This document shows, in pieces, positions 11,130 through 29,544 of a stretch of DNA of 64,000 nucleotides. The position numbers and the translations under genes were made by a program. A model generated the notes under the pieces. The model did no database searches. It saw only the letters and a program-made list of their open reading frames with translations, and was not told the origin of the DNA. The stretch's first letter is position 1. Every line of letters begins with the position of its first letter. The stretch comes from Piscicola geometra (taxonomy: Eukaryota; Annelida; Clitellata; Hirudinida; Piscicolidae), in contig OX030955.1 in the NCBI GenBank assembly GCA_943735955.1, positions 13,991,583-14,055,582 on the forward strand. Direction: 5' to 3'.

Positions 11130-11700
11130 TATCCCTGCTAAATGTCCAGGAAAGCACCTTTGACAAGTGCTATAAGTAATGTAATACTCCTTCAGTCTAC
11201 CAGCCAGGGTTACGGCTGCAGTTGCATTCAGCAGATTCTCATCCGGGAAGAGTTAAGGATTACAAGACAACCCTCATCGACTTCGAGAAAACCATCGACA
11301 CAATCGACCGATCCTTCTGTTTCGCCATTGTCTGCAAAGCTTTCTAATAGAAATTCCATTGATGGTCAATAAATTGCAATAGTGAACAATTTAATTATTT
11401 GGGATCCACTGATCACTATATCAATATTCGAATTGGCCTTGCATCAACATACTGTGGCAAGGATAAGGGGGCCTTGCATCAACATACTGTGGCAAGGATA
11501 AGAAGGCCTTGCATCAACAGCCTTCGGGAAGCTCCTGAAAGATTTAGCGTTCGCCAAAGCTGAAAATGGATCTCAAGATTGCATCTTTGTTTTGTAATTA
11601 TGGTTTCGAATCATGGATACTCACGGCATCATTCTTAAATAAACTTGACGATGTTGCAAGGATTTTTTTGCTGGTAAATGCTCGGAACCCAACAGTCTAG
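11130..11700 (+). pseudogene. Decayed non-LTR reverse transcriptase remnant
   Basis: One frame reads KDYKTTLIDFEKTIDTIDR, matching the FIDFxKAFDTIDR core of LINE reverse transcriptases. A later part reads RIGLAS, and after a frame change KIASLFCNYGFESWILTASF matches the segment that normally contains YGxExW. Three tandem copies of about 33 bp (GGCCTTGCATCAACATACTG...) interrupt it at 11436-11520. Frameshifts and missing parts make it a fossil. Confidence 0.65.
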
Positions 11701-11859
11701 CGAGTAATTAGAATGCTGCAATAAAAATATAAAATGACTATAGTAGGTGGGGGGGGGCATAATCATCGATTTCAAAATTTCAAAACGTCCATTTAGGACA
11801 TGATTAATATTAGCAATAAAAAAAGTTTGGCACAAAAATTAATTAACATAACCCGCCCC

Positions 11860-12530
11860 CACCCGCGATCAAAAAGAAACACACAAAATGGGAGATGTTG
11901 AACTTTTTATTCACTAGAAAAACACATTTTTCAAAACTTTTCAACACTTTTTTGTTTTTTTAGTCTTTCTTGGTTGATACTTTCATTTATTAAAAATGTT
12001 ACACTTTTTCATTTTCAGTGAAAGGATCATCTTTTGATTTCAACAGGCATAAAAGTTCAAGTCTTTTTTGCTTCATTCCATAAACCAGCTTTTTATGAAT
12101 ATTTTTTTATAACTTAGCTTTCTTTATTTTAGTCTAGTTAAGTTTTGACTGTTTTTTTGCTTGACCCGTTGCTTTGAAGCCTCCAAAAGACGGGATCTGT
12201 CCATCTCTAGGCTGCTGGCTCTTTTATAGGATGATGAATCTACTGACTGTATTCAATTTACTAGTTTCTTTAGTCTCTGGTTCACCTTACCACACTGCCT
12301 CTACATTCCAAGGTTGTAAACTAGGGTGTCATTGATTTCAGTCTGATTGGGTACTCCATAGGTAAAGCCTCTTTATCAATGTCCTAGTTTCTCTTTAATC
12401 TATCTAAAACTGTCTTAATAAGAGGCTGCATAATAACAATTAACTTATAGACTTACTCCATGTGCTCAACTGCTGCTTCTGACACCAAGTGCACATCCAA
12501 GCAGGAAAACACCACCAGAACAACTTGAAA
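11860..12530. repeat. Unclassified interspersed repeat (pair with 34165-34740)
   Basis: Long stretches match 34165-34740 in the same order and orientation. Shared pieces include CACCCGCGAT, a GCTTGA/GCTTGAGCCG stretch followed by CCTTGAAGCCTCC, TCCACTTTACCACACTGCCT, and CTTACTCCA with CAACTGCTGC near the end. No coding frame is shared. It lies in the expanded intron of the inverted carbonic-anhydrase-like pseudogene. Confidence 0.65.
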
Positions 12531-13719
12531 TAGGGAAGTTCCATAACTTGTCTGACTAGACAGGCTAGGCGATCGTTTATCTGTAGGTTCTAGCTTGAGA
12601 ATTCAGTTAGATCACTGAAGTGGTGAATAAGAATGGTTTTTGCCTTGGAAAAAACCCGAACTTGTTGTCTTTGTAAAAACAGCTCACTGGATGCCATTAT
12701 TTACTCAAGGTGGAGAAGAAACTCATTGAATCGGTTCCATGGTTTGGCTGAGTCATCAGCTGAAGACACATGTCGAGTGCATGTGCAACTACACTATAAT
12801 TTTTTCTATAAACGTTTATTTTCACCATAAAACTTTATTAAACCTGATATATCTTTAAATCCATTTAAACCAATTGCAGAACTTTATACTGCTTAAGCCC
12901 AGTGTAGTGTGTGCGGCACAAATATTTTTTTCTAAATTTTGAGTAAATTAAACTATCTAATAAATTTTTACATGAAAACACTGAGGATAAAGCCTAAAGC
13001 TTCGATTTAGTTTTTTGGGTGTGGGGGGAAGGAGAGTTTCATCAAAAGTACCAACTTCTAATATTAAATATTCATGAAATAACCTTGTGAACCATATTCC
13101 AAATGGACGTAAAGAATTTCCAATTTTTTTGATTTTTTGCTTACTTATCCCTTACTATAGGGCTCAAAATATTTGATAAGATTAACAACATTCAATTACT
13201 CGATAGTTTCAGTGTATGTGGTATTTTCCTGTGTACATAACCTTTTCTATAACTAATAGATCTGCGTTTTATTCAGTATGTTATACTCCACAAAAATGTG
13301 TAAATAGACAAAATAAAAATTTAATATCTTCTAAATCAATACAAATAAATATTATTATTAACGTGTTGTGAACTCACGAAAGAAGAGGGGACTGGAAGGG
13401 GCATTTTGAGAATGATTCTCTCAGCGTCAACATTGCATGTCTGGGTGGTAGTGCCTGTGTATCTGTAAAACTCAGTTCCGGTCAGAAAATCCTTAAGCGA
13501 AAGGGTTTTTTCTGTAGTGGTCGAGCGTACATTTGGTTTTGATTTTAATTACTTTGAAGGTTTGTGTCGTGTGAATAGCTTTGGAGCAATAGAGAATATC
13601 TCACCTAACTTTTCTGCAGGATTCTCTATAGCTTCGTAAATTTTACTGAATTCAGGTATTTCAGTTGCAGTATCATCCTCCTGAGAGGATAGTTTTCCGT
13701 GTGTTTTAAGTGTGTATGA

Positions 13720-15210
13720 TATAAGGTGCCAATGAAATTAATCTTTCATTGTCGTATTTTAATTTTTTTGATGTTAAAAATGATTTCAAAAATGATTTCA
13801 AAAGCTTCATTTGTAGATTAATTTCCTTCAACAAAAAATTAAGTTCTTTTATTTTGTTATATAAACTTTTTGCATTAATATGCAGCAAAGAAAAATTAAA
13901 ATCAAAGTTCTGAACATTGGCACGAAGATTGAAGGGTGGGGTTGTTGGAGAGATTGATGAAGACAGATTCAATGAGTTAAATAAATGAATGTCTGGGTCA
14001 AAAGGCAGCAGAACGTCGGGAGCCATTATGAGGTAGGTTTGTGATTGAATTGCCAATATTTTAATACCGCATCGTCCGGATGGATGTCAGCGTTACAGAA
14101 TTTTTTTATGTCTTTTTCCTCCAAACAAATACGGAATGCTGTAGAGACAGTGGATTGGTCATTTTTAGGCTTAGGTTGGTCAGGTGTCATTTTAATACTA
14201 GCATAACACAATATAATGTTGATATCATGTTGTGCATAATGGGCTGTTATGTCTTTGCTAATGCAACGTGGCACTTTACTTAAATGGAGAAAAGTTTTTT
14301 TAACAATTGGCACGTCATTATTTAATTTTGTTGTAACATCCCTGTTTTTTCCAATCAGCAAAACCTTGTTACAATTTATTTCCGGTTGATTTGACCGAGG
14401 AGAAGCAGCAGACTTTTTACGTTTTTTGTTAATAACAGGCTTGAAGACGTCTCTGGAATCAACATCATCATTTGATTCATTTGGAGAATTTGGGGCTGTT
14501 GAATCTAAATTATCTGCCCATAATTTAATGTTTTAGGCATTTCTTTCAACCACTGTTGGTTTAGCAGATTCGTTAGTTAAATTTTTTGAGCAAGCTTTTG
14601 AATAATTTAGTTTTTTACGCGTTGTTGAACGGTTTGAGACAGGTGCATTAGTAGCTGGTAGATTTGTTGAGCTGGCTTTTGTATAATTATTGTCGTTATA
14701 CGTTGTTAAACGATTTCTAACTATAGAGTGTAAGCTTTCTTGTAGAATCTTGTTGTTTGCGTTCAACGTTTCAAGTAAAGTCGTGTGTTGTACATCAAAC
14801 ATGGCTTTTATTTCATTTCTTATTATTTGAAAGTTGCAATTAAGCCAATTCAAAACATTTGGAATTCTTGTGAGATTTGAACTCACAAAAACTGAACATT
14901 TTTCCATCAAATCATTTGACTCTAGCAGTTTCAGAAGGGAAACACATTCCAGTATTTTATCCTTTTATTGGTACTTTTAAATTTAAAGTTTTCATTAAAC
15001 TCGCTACTATTCTCGTTTTTCAAGCTTTTCAATTCATTTTTTAAGTTTTTAATACTTGCAGTAACTTCCTCTATTTGATAAAACTCCACAATATTAGAAA
15101 TAAACGATTCATTATCGAAGTTATGAGAGTTGTTAATTAAAAAGTAAAGAAAGTCACTTATTACAACTGAACGGTTCGACCTGTTAATTTTATAAAGTTT
15201 TACCAACTTT
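13720..15210 (-). mobile_element. 5' part of a CR1/L2-like non-LTR retrotransposon
   Basis: Minus-strand frames, read from 15210 downward, give an ORF1-like region in pieces. 14931-15206 is charged and coiled. 14533-14910 contains ETLNANNKILQESL. 14026 to about 14410 contains LHLSKVPRCISKDITAHYA and then TAFRICLEEKDIKKFCNADI, the usual C-terminal domain of ORF1 proteins in CR1-type elements. Next, 13706-14056 begins an ORF2 endonuclease (FSLLHINAKSLYNKIKELNF). The element stops there, so most endonuclease and all reverse transcriptase are missing, and stops interrupt ORF1. It truncates the inverted carbonic-anhydrase-like pseudogene. Confidence 0.7.
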
Positions 15211-15466
15211 TATAAAGTTGTAACAACTTTTATAAAGTTGTAACAACTTTTATAAAGTTTTAACAACTTTTATAAAGTTTTAACAACTTTTATAAAGTTT
15301 TAACAACTTTTATAAAGTTTTAACAACTTTTATAAAGTTTTAACAACTTTTATAAAGTTTTAACAACTTTTATAAAGTTTTAACAACTTTTATAAAGTTT
15401 TAACAACTTTTATAAAGTTTTAACAACTTTTATAAAGTTTTAACAACTTTTATGAAGTTTTAACAG
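15187..15466. repeat. 20-bp tandem array at the LINE 5' end
   Basis: About 14 copies of TAACAACTTTTATAAAGTTT are present with very little divergence. The array sits exactly at the 5' end of the minus-strand LINE fragment, where some non-LTR elements carry tandem promoter monomers. It may instead be an independent satellite block. Confidence 0.9.
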
Positions 15467-15519
15467 CTTAAAACGATTCTTCAAGCATTAGAGCGGCCAT
15501 CATTATTGAAATATTTTAG

Positions 15520-16110
15520 ACATTTTTCTCTAATGAAAGTCTTGGTATTTATTACTTTTCTAGCCCAAACTCTTTTAATATTATTCTTTCATACTGAGGA
15601 ATGCAACAGACATGCTGCCATATGAATAGGACCAATTAGCATCTTTTCTTTTGTCGAAATGATCAACTGAGCAATCAACTGGAAATTCCTAATTCAAATG
15701 ATTAATTCAATATATAAAAATAATATAACTGACCTGTTTGATTTCATCTGACAAGTTTTCATCATCACCCATTTGTTCTAATCTCCCTAATATTTGGACT
15801 CGCCATAACAACTTCAAATGTAATGTTGGAGATTTTAACATTGACAACGCAATGTTGGCTTTGTTATACATTTCTATTGCATTTAATACTTATTTTAAGT
15901 ATGGAGTATCGATGAAATTGAGATTTCCATACTTGGGAGTTTGCTGAAGTATAATTTTTAAAGAATCCATTCCAATAACTTTTATTCCAGTTTTTTCCCG
16001 TTCTCGTTCCGAAAACCTATTTCCGGTTCCAGACTTTTCTCGTTCCGAAATTAATTTTCATTCCCGATCCCGTGGGTACCGGTCAGATCGGGTACACGGT
16101 CTGACATCTA
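15520..16110 (-). mobile_element. Truncated relative of the hAT element at 48846-50450
   Basis: From TTTCTCTAATGAAAGTCTTGG to the terminal GGGTACACGGTCTGACATCTA this stretch follows 49780-50450 closely. Its right end (CTGACATCTA) is a mutated form of the other element's GTCCGACCTCTA terminus. The left half, including the transposase remnant, is absent. No target duplication can be defined. Confidence 0.75.
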
Positions 16111-17535
16111 ATGTTGATACAATTGTATCTGTTTGCAAACATATAAGGAATAAACTCATTCGTTTTATTCAGAAGCAGTTAGCAGAGGTTTAGTTCAGAG
16201 ATGACTGTCAATAGCTACTCCCGCAGTCGTTTCTGCTTCTTGAAACAGAGGGAAAGGCTGATATACACATTTGTTTTCCTGGGGCGTGAAAACTGATGAA
16301 AAGCAAGCTCATCTTTAGCCTGTTTAATAAAAAACTAGTCCAATTTAACTTCAAAACCAGAAGCTGTCCAAAAATATTTTGTGTCACAGTTACTCTCATT
16401 CATAACTATTAGTATTTTTACAGTTTTCTAAATTATTCAATTAAGGTTTCAGTTAATGGTTAACTGAAATCATTTCCCAGTTATTTTACCAATTCCAGTT
16501 ACAGTTACGGTTAGTAGAAACGACGCTAATCGTCAATCTTGCCTCTTGATTAGACCTCTAGACCCCTATGCCGCTACTTTTATTTGGAACTAGTTACCTT
16601 CTAAACTAATTATTTAAAAAAATTTAAACTTTGAAAACATATTTCTTTAACTAATTTATTTCAGAACGCTCTTGAATTAATAAAGAAGCACTATATAAAT
16701 AAATTCGATTGACTGAAGTATTTGATGGATTAATCGAGGCTCAACTGGAGTGAACTTGTGTCAGTCGTTTTGTAATAAAGAGTGGTAAATGCACTCGAAG
16801 TTGTTAAAAGAATAAAAACTGCCGTAGATAGAAATAGTTTTAAGTTTCGTTTTTTGTTTTTAGAATAAAATAATGAGCTTACTTTCAAAAGGAAAATAGA
16901 ATGAAAGTAAGTGAAAACAGTGAATTGATTCAACTCGAGTTTAGTTTAGAGGTGTTTAAACCACTACCGGTTTTTTGACCTCTATTACAGAGGGTTGTTA
17001 ATAGGATATTTATTTAGTTTATCTAAACAAATTATTGTTATTATTATTGTGTTATAATTTTTAACTTATATTCAAATCCATAGGTAAATCCAGATTCAAA
17101 TACTGACATTTAATTTGCAGTGTCCTATTTTTTTAAAAACGAAACATCGATTAAAAATGGGAGCATTTTATGAAGAACAGGAATAAATTAATATGATCCA
17201 TGTAAATGTAAAAGTTAAATACTTTTTATTATACTTTCGCCGTCTTTATCCTCCTAGCGACTAATTAGTCAGATGATGACGTCTATTTCTAATGGGCCAG
17301 GACAAGCAACAGAGACGACACTCACACGAGGGACATGTCTCTCAATAAATACTTAGAAAAACCTAGCAATATTTACACGGTTGGCTCGACAGGCCTTCGA
17401 AATTGCTTAATTTAAAAATCAAAAAATATTTAAATCTGTAAAATAAAATCTACACTCTTTTACAGTACATCCTCCCTCTTGAAAGAGATAAGTATTGACA
17501 TTAGTTGACATCTTGTTAAAACACTACAGTTCAAA
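16111..17535. other. Non-coding AT-rich DNA
   Basis: I see no supported gene. Short open frames at 16208-16399 and 16730-16933 have no recognisable features. Around 17230-17490 the base composition is slightly more even and may be a promoter region or an old insertion; nothing firmer can be said. Confidence 0.5.
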
Positions 17536-24007
<6,472 letters not shown>

Positions 24008-24576
24008 GTTTGTCCACTTCTTTTACAAATTATTATTTAACTTTGGTATTAAACCTTATTTATAAAATTAATTAAAAGTTTACTCTTTCAAAAATATTTC
24101 TTTCGCTAATTTAGATAGTTTCAAATAAAAGATATTGTTTCGCTAATCTAGACATTCAAAAAACTTCAAATTTCAAAGTACCATATCAGAAGTGTCAAAG
24201 ATCGGAATAAATTGCTTTAATCTCAGTGTGAGGGGGGTTGTGGTGATGGCTGAGCGCATCTTTTGCGTCTGCAGCGACAGTGAGAACCTGTTCGTCTTCT
24301 ACAAAAACCCGCCTCACACTCGCATCTTGTTTGAAGAGGTTCTTCTCAAGGGTTTGAAGAATCCAATGGATCTGGTGGTCTGTGCCAAAAGTTACTCTGT
24401 CTTCATTTGCGACTACGCCGACGAAAGAGCCGTCTTCAGGCTTGTTATAAGTTTTGTTTATACAATAATCATTATTGTTGTCACCGTAAAACACCATGTA
24501 TAAGGCGCACCCTGTATTTTATTGCCAAAAAGAATATTTAAAAAAGTAAAAAACGTGGAGACGTTTCCCTGTGAAC

Positions 24577-25085
24577 ATTCTATATGGGACCTATATGGGT
24601 CCCATATGGGCAACTATATGGGTCCCATATGGGCAGCCCATATGGGACCCATGTCAAAATGCTACACCGATTTATGTGGGTCCCATATGGGCTATATGGG
24701 CAACTATATGGGCAGCCCACATGAGGCCCATATGGGACCCATATGGGCTGCCCATATAGGGCCCATATGGGCTGCCCATATAGGGCCCATATAGTTGCCC
24801 ATATAGCCCATATGGGGCCCACTTAATTCGGTGTAGCATTTTGACATGGGTCCCATATGGGCTGCCCACATAGGGCCTATATGGGCTGCCCACATAGGAC
24901 CTATATGGGCTGCCCATATAGGGCCCATATGGGCTGCCCACATAGGACCTATATGGGCTGCCCATATAGGGCCCATATGGGCTGCCCACATAGGACCTAT
25001 ATGGGCTGCCCATATAGGGCCCATATGGGCTGCCCATATAGGGCCCATATGGGCCTCATGTGGGCTATATGGGCTGCTTGTATAG
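24577..25085. repeat. Left subterminal array of the CACTA-like element
   Basis: The stretch is a mosaic of GGGCTGCCCATATAGGGCCC, CATATGGG and CATATAGG units in both orientations, with two inverted copies of a segment containing CATGTCAAAATGCTACACCG. Open frames in several phases here are by-products of the repeat (IWAAHIGP-type peptides) and are not genes. Confidence 0.9.
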
Positions 25086-25323
25086 CATATACGCTCAAAC
25101 TTTTGAACACGAACACGATTGATTGATAAATTATTTATTGTAAAAAAAGGCAATTACAATATTTCTGCCAAACATAAATTTAAAGATGAAAAAAAAAAGT
25201 CCAAATATAAAAAATTTGATTAATCGGATTCTTCAAAATCATTTATTTTTGATGTTGGCTGGCTTGCTCTTCTGCTTCTCTTTCCACCTCTGTCTCTGGC
25301 TCCTGTCAGCCATTTGGACACGT

Positions 25324-26946
25324 TTACCTCAATTTCTCTTTTGTTTGTTTGAGTGATCGTCGAGTTGGTTTTGATAGAACCTGTTGCGAATAATTTATTG
25401 ATGAATTAAATAACTGAAACTTAACATAGGATAATAAATCATGATGAGAGTATAATGAAACAGTATAATCATTATTATCTAACAACTTACGGTATATAAC
25501 GTTGAACATATTTGTGGTGCCGAAGGCTCTTTTTCCTTTCCGACCCACTAAATTGAACTGCATTGCCAATTCATTTGATAAGCAGTGGTTCATTACTCGT
25601 CGGGCGACTTCCTCCACGGTTTTTCCACCGAAATCCCCAAGAAATAACACCTGTAGGTAAAAATATTGCAAAATTAAACAATAAATGTAAATATACAATA
25701 TATTTAAATATATAATATATGTAAATATACAATATATGTAAATATACAATACATTTAATATTTTCATACGATTGAATTTGAAAATGTGGCATCTTCAAAT
25801 TTTTTATCAAGCTCATCAAATGATGACATTGATACAATAGGGAACTCTACTCCCTCAGGCAACAGAGGACCATCCCTCTGTTGCTTTTGTCCCTTCATCA
25901 TGGAGTTCACCATCTTCATGAGAACTCCCATGTCTGTTATTAGAGTCTCCACCCGTGTGACTAGCCTTACGAATGCGGGATCAGTTGAGAGACCTGTATA
26001 AATATTTTGATAAGGTGTTAAGATAAATAATAGTTGAGAATTTTCAGCAAAATCCATTTGGATTTAAATCAGCAACATTATTAAATGTAAGTTTCAAACC
26101 ACTAGAAGACATCCTGGCTTTTTTTTTTAGTGGCGTTTCAGCTTCATCACAATCTGTGCAGCTTTCCAACTCAACTCTTGCATGTCCAAAAGTACCTTAA
26201 GATGTTAAGTTATACTAATAAATATTAAATACACAGTATATAACATATGTTATTAATTAAAGAAGAGGACAGTTGCAGTCCCTAAAAGAAAAATAGTCAA
26301 TAAAATATAATCATCAGCAACATTAATAAATGTAGGTGTCAAACCACTAGAAGACATCTTCATCTTTTTTCGTTGTGGCGTTTCAGCTTCGTCAGAATCA
26401 TTAGATGAATCAGTATTTAATCGTAAGGGTTTAAAAGACCGCCTGAAAAGTAAAAGAATAACTTTCAGAAATATTAAGAAATAAATATTAGTTATGTTTA
26501 TTTGTAAATAGTAAATGAAAACCTTTTAAGTTTTGATACTATCTCTTCAGATTCTGTCTGTAAATCTGAAGTACAATCGGCAAGCACCAGCTTCTTCCTT
26601 GCACGTTCATAAGTACCTAAGTTCATAAGATTTTAAAATATAGTGAGAATTATTAAATACCCAATATGTTATTAGTTTCAGATGCACATTCGCAGTCCCT
26701 AAAATGAATAAAGAAAATAAACGACACAGATTATGAACAGAATTGGTAAATACCTGCTGTTCCAAGGATCCTGATAGGATATTTTTCCCAGCCATTTCCT
26801 GGTTGTTCTCCCAATTTACACAATTGGGTATTTTTAATTGAGGTGAAGGGTGGCCAAAAGCAAAAAGCATCGTCCTCAGTTAGCCATTTAGATGGGACGA
26901 TAGCTGAACTTTTTTCATTGATAAACTCCACAATAGTGAAAAACAT
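25324..26946 (-). CDS. Transposon-borne DUF4806-type protein, spliced
   Basis: Minus-strand exons in order: about 26946-26752 (MFFTIVEFINEKSSAIVPSK, then WLTEDDAFCFWPP, WEKYPIRILG), about 26616-26525 (TYERARKKLVLADCTSDLQ), about 26443-26340 (RSFKPLRLNTDSSNDSDEAE), a piece around 26170-26100, 25996-25770 (LSTDPAFVRLVTRVETLITD, then FPIVSMSSFDELDKKFEDAT), about 25653-25490 (VLFLGDFGGKTVEEVARRVM, then NELAMQFNLVGRKGKRAF) and 25385 down to about 25290. The first exon resembles the N-terminal part and the last two the C-terminal DUF4806 domain of a protein family common in cnidarians and arthropods. Function is unknown; as a second gene in a CACTA element it may assist transposition or bind DNA. 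Exon borders are approximate. Confidence 0.7.
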
Positions 26947-27138
26947 TTTGAAAATCTAAAAATAGATTTTCAATATTTATAAATATGTTTATTAATTTTG
27001 TATAAAATCTGACATCGTTTAAATTTTAGGATAGGCTCACTTCCTATGCAAAAGTGGCAAAGACACGTACATTTTGTTATAAGGTAATAATAATAATTTT
27101 TTAGACAAAGAGTTAATTTCTACGGTAATCATTTTTTT

Positions 27139-29220
27139 TTAATCAATTTTTACACGGTGCATTCCCAAAAGAGATGAGTCCAGTGGCTGATCGAAAAATG
27201 AACCTCTCTTTTCAAGAATTGCACAGTAAGCCAAGGTTTTATCAAATTGGTTTATCAAAATATTCTTAATTAATAAAATTTTATCTTCAAATTCAAAACA
27301 ATTGTTACCCTGGGCAATGGTAACTAGTTTGTCAGCATCACAAAACTGCTGGAACTGTTTATAAAATTTGTCATCTGGCAAAGGACCATTGACATGAGGT
27401 TTTTTATGAATAGGCTGTATTTTTTTTTCAAATTTAACTAAATTTTCTTTTTCAGCAAGTCGTCTAACAATTTGTGCTACTGGATTTGATGGACGCCTGA
27501 CAAGTTTTTTTATTTGCCCTAAGCAATTTTCATATGGAAAAGCAGATATCTCGTCTAAAGGACCATACTTTTTCGCATCATCTGCTAAATGAACCAAAGA
27601 ATGAATATTATACACTAAATATTCATCTCCATAAAGTAAAGAAAAATTTTGGACAAAGTTTTTTAATAAATCACAAGCCAATGAGTTGTGATCAATCATG
27701 CTTGGATTCAACAACAATGAAATAGCAACTGACAAAGTAGTAAAATTTTTATATGCTTCTTCAGCTAATCTACCTTTTAAAACAATTAAACCAGTATAAA
27801 TTAAAAATTGTCGCAGTTCTGTAGCTTTCCATTTTCCATATTCATATATAGACCGAGGCTTTCGAGCAAATTCATTAGGTAAATGAACTCTCAAATTACG
27901 CAAATTTTCTGAAATGTTATCTAATACAAGCTTATGCAATCTATTCTTTAAATGGCCTTTAAACCATAAACCTATCATTCTTTTCATGACACCAAGACAC
28001 ACAAGGTGCATGTAATCGAGCGGAAATTGCGTTACAAGACCTATACCCAGGCCTTCTAAAGGTGATTGTTTTCCATATGAATGATGATCCTCATCAGACC
28101 TATCTTTAAACCCACTATCTGTTCTAAGATTACAATTAATTTTTGGCAGTGTAACTTTTCCTTTCAAAAAAAAACCAATCTGGACACATCTCTCACAACT
28201 ATTGTATCCTGAGTGTCCTTTGATACACTTAACAAATGCTCTTGCTGGAGCATCACAAATTATTGCATCTATAACTATTTGAATATTTTTCCCATTAAAC
28301 TTATAGCCTTTCAAAACCAAGAGTTTCACTTCACAAACAAAATCTTTTAAAAATTCTTCCAATGAGAGCGGTTTAGTTTTTCCACAATATAAAGCAACCA
28401 CAAAAACACGCATTATCTTATTTTCTTTTATCCGTCCCAAAATCGGCCAAAGTTGAGTCAAGGAGCTATTAAAAAGTGGAATTCCATCAATATTAAAATG
28501 TAATGTCAAAGAATCCAAGTTTGCGAGATGAGGATATAATTGCAATTCTGAATTTAATGCTTTTGAAAAACTTAAATAATTGTAATCACCTCCAGCAATT
28601 TTAGAAATGACAGCTTGTTTAGGCGTTGATAAAAGTGTTCTAGAATCTCGTGGCACTTTAAGACCATGTTTAGCGAGAATATGCAGCAATTCAGATTGCG
28701 CTTTATGACTAATATTATACATCAGAGCCCAGGTAACCAACTGCTGTTTGAGATCTGAATCACTCGTATCAGAATCACTTGATGATTTGGCATTAGAATT
28801 GTGACTTTCTATGTCAAAATCGCTATATATAATTTCATCATCATCTGAAGTCATCTCATAATTACTACTTTCATTAAGAATTTCACTTATAATTACTTCA
28901 TCCAAGCCTTTCACACGTGGACTGCACGCTCTTTCATCAAAGCCTTTCACACGTGGACTGCACGCTCTTTCATCAAAGCCTTTCACACGTGGACTGCACG
29001 CTCTTTCATCCAAGCCTTTCACACGTGGACTGCACGCTTTTTCACACAAGCCTTTTGCACGTGCACTGTCATCTATAACCCTACATTTGAAATCCTTAAC
29101 TTTTGCACTTTTTTTTGAGCTGTTACTTTCTTGGGAATGATTGCTTTCTAAAATTTCGGCTACTTTTCTTTTAATATGTCGAGCTCTGGTACTTCTACAA
29201 TAAGAAAATACGTTATCCAT
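27139..29220 (-). CDS. CACTA/EnSpm-type transposase, open reading frame intact
   Basis: A continuous minus-strand frame of up to 708 codons runs from 29265; I prefer the second Met at 29220 (MDNVFSYC). In the 708-residue numbering, residues about 74-125 hold four or five 12-residue repeats (SPRVKGFDERAC) and 130-170 are acidic. The catalytic core follows: FNIDG (Asp260), CDAP (Asp338), a CxxC at 357-360, DEDHH, FPLDYMH (Asp417) and FPYEN (Glu579). This is the arrangement in invertebrate CACTA/EnSpm transposases (Transposase_21 and DUF4218-like regions). It would cut and rejoin the CCCTGTGAAC ends in the nucleus. No stop or frameshift is seen. Confidence 0.85.
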   Translation of the reverse strand: MDNVFSYCRSTRARHIKRKVAEILESNHSQESNSSKKSAKVKDFKCRVIDDSARAKGLCEKACSPRVKGLDERACSPRVKGFDERACSPRVKGFDERACSPRVKGLDEVIISEILNESSNYEMTSDDDEIIYSDFDIESHNSNAKSSSDSDTSDSDLKQQLVTWALMYNISHKAQSELLHILAKHGLKVPRDSRTLLSTPKQAVISKIAGGDYNYLSFSKALNSELQLYPHLANLDSLTLHFNIDGIPLFNSSLTQLWPILGRIKENKIMRVFVVALYCGKTKPLSLEEFLKDFVCEVKLLVLKGYKFNGKNIQIVIDAIICDAPARAFVKCIKGHSGYNSCERCVQIGFFLKGKVTLPKINCNLRTDSGFKDRSDEDHHSYGKQSPLEGLGIGLVTQFPLDYMHLVCLGVMKRMIGLWFKGHLKNRLHKLVLDNISENLRNLRVHLPNEFARKPRSIYEYGKWKATELRQFLIYTGLIVLKGRLAEEAYKNFTTLSVAISLLLNPSMIDHNSLACDLLKNFVQNFSLLYGDEYLVYNIHSLVHLADDAKKYGPLDEISAFPYENCLGQIKKLVRRPSNPVAQIVRRLAEKENLVKFEKKIQPIHKKPHVNGPLPDDKFYKQFQQFCDADKLVTIAQGNNCFEFEDKILLIKNILINQFDKTLAYCAILEKRGSFFDQPLDSSLLGMHRVKID

Positions 29221-29544
29221 ATCATATAAACAAATACTCACTTTTTGGAAGAAGTAATCTTTCAAGTAATAAATTGGTATTTAGGAAATATAATGAGTTT
29301 TCAATATCAGAGAAGAGAAATCCACGATTGCGATAACGATGGGTTAGACCGGAAATCATAGAAAGAATAATCTAAATTATTTAAAAGATATGAAAACGAA
29401 ATTTGTCAGAAACATTCTGTAAAAGTATACAATTAATATTTGAAATTATTTTTTTACATTTTTTTTACAAATGTATTCAAATTCAGTCCATTTGTAAATA
29501 AATTTTTTACCAAAACCATGGCCAAATGTTACACTAATTCAAAG

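Larger units (their letters stand above)
10010..13720 (-). pseudogene. Inverted, truncated relative (copy C) of the carbonic-anhydrase-like gene
   Basis: On the minus strand, exon 5 is 13605-13680 (EDDTATEIPEFSKIYEA). Exon 6 is 13378 to about 13545 (KPNVRSTTTEKTLSLKDF, then TGTEFYRYTGTTTQTCNVDAERIILK in two reading stretches). The last exon is 10739-10849, ending VYKNFQ and TGA. Acceptor and donor signals are kept. The intron between the last two exons has grown to about 2.5 kb and holds a LINE remnant and another repeat. Exons 1-4 are missing because homology stops near 13720 where a LINE fragment begins. It is therefore a 5'-truncated pseudogene, diverged from the copy at 785-4820. Confidence 0.8.

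Noticed and set aside
15187..15466. CRISPR-like array
   Set aside because: The 20-bp units are contiguous without spacers, and the DNA is animal nuclear DNA; it is a simple tandem array.
24522..25153. Several overlapping frames with IWAAHIGP or GSPYGPYM repeats
   Set aside because: They read through the CCCATATGGG subterminal array in all phases on both strands; this is non-coding transposon DNA.
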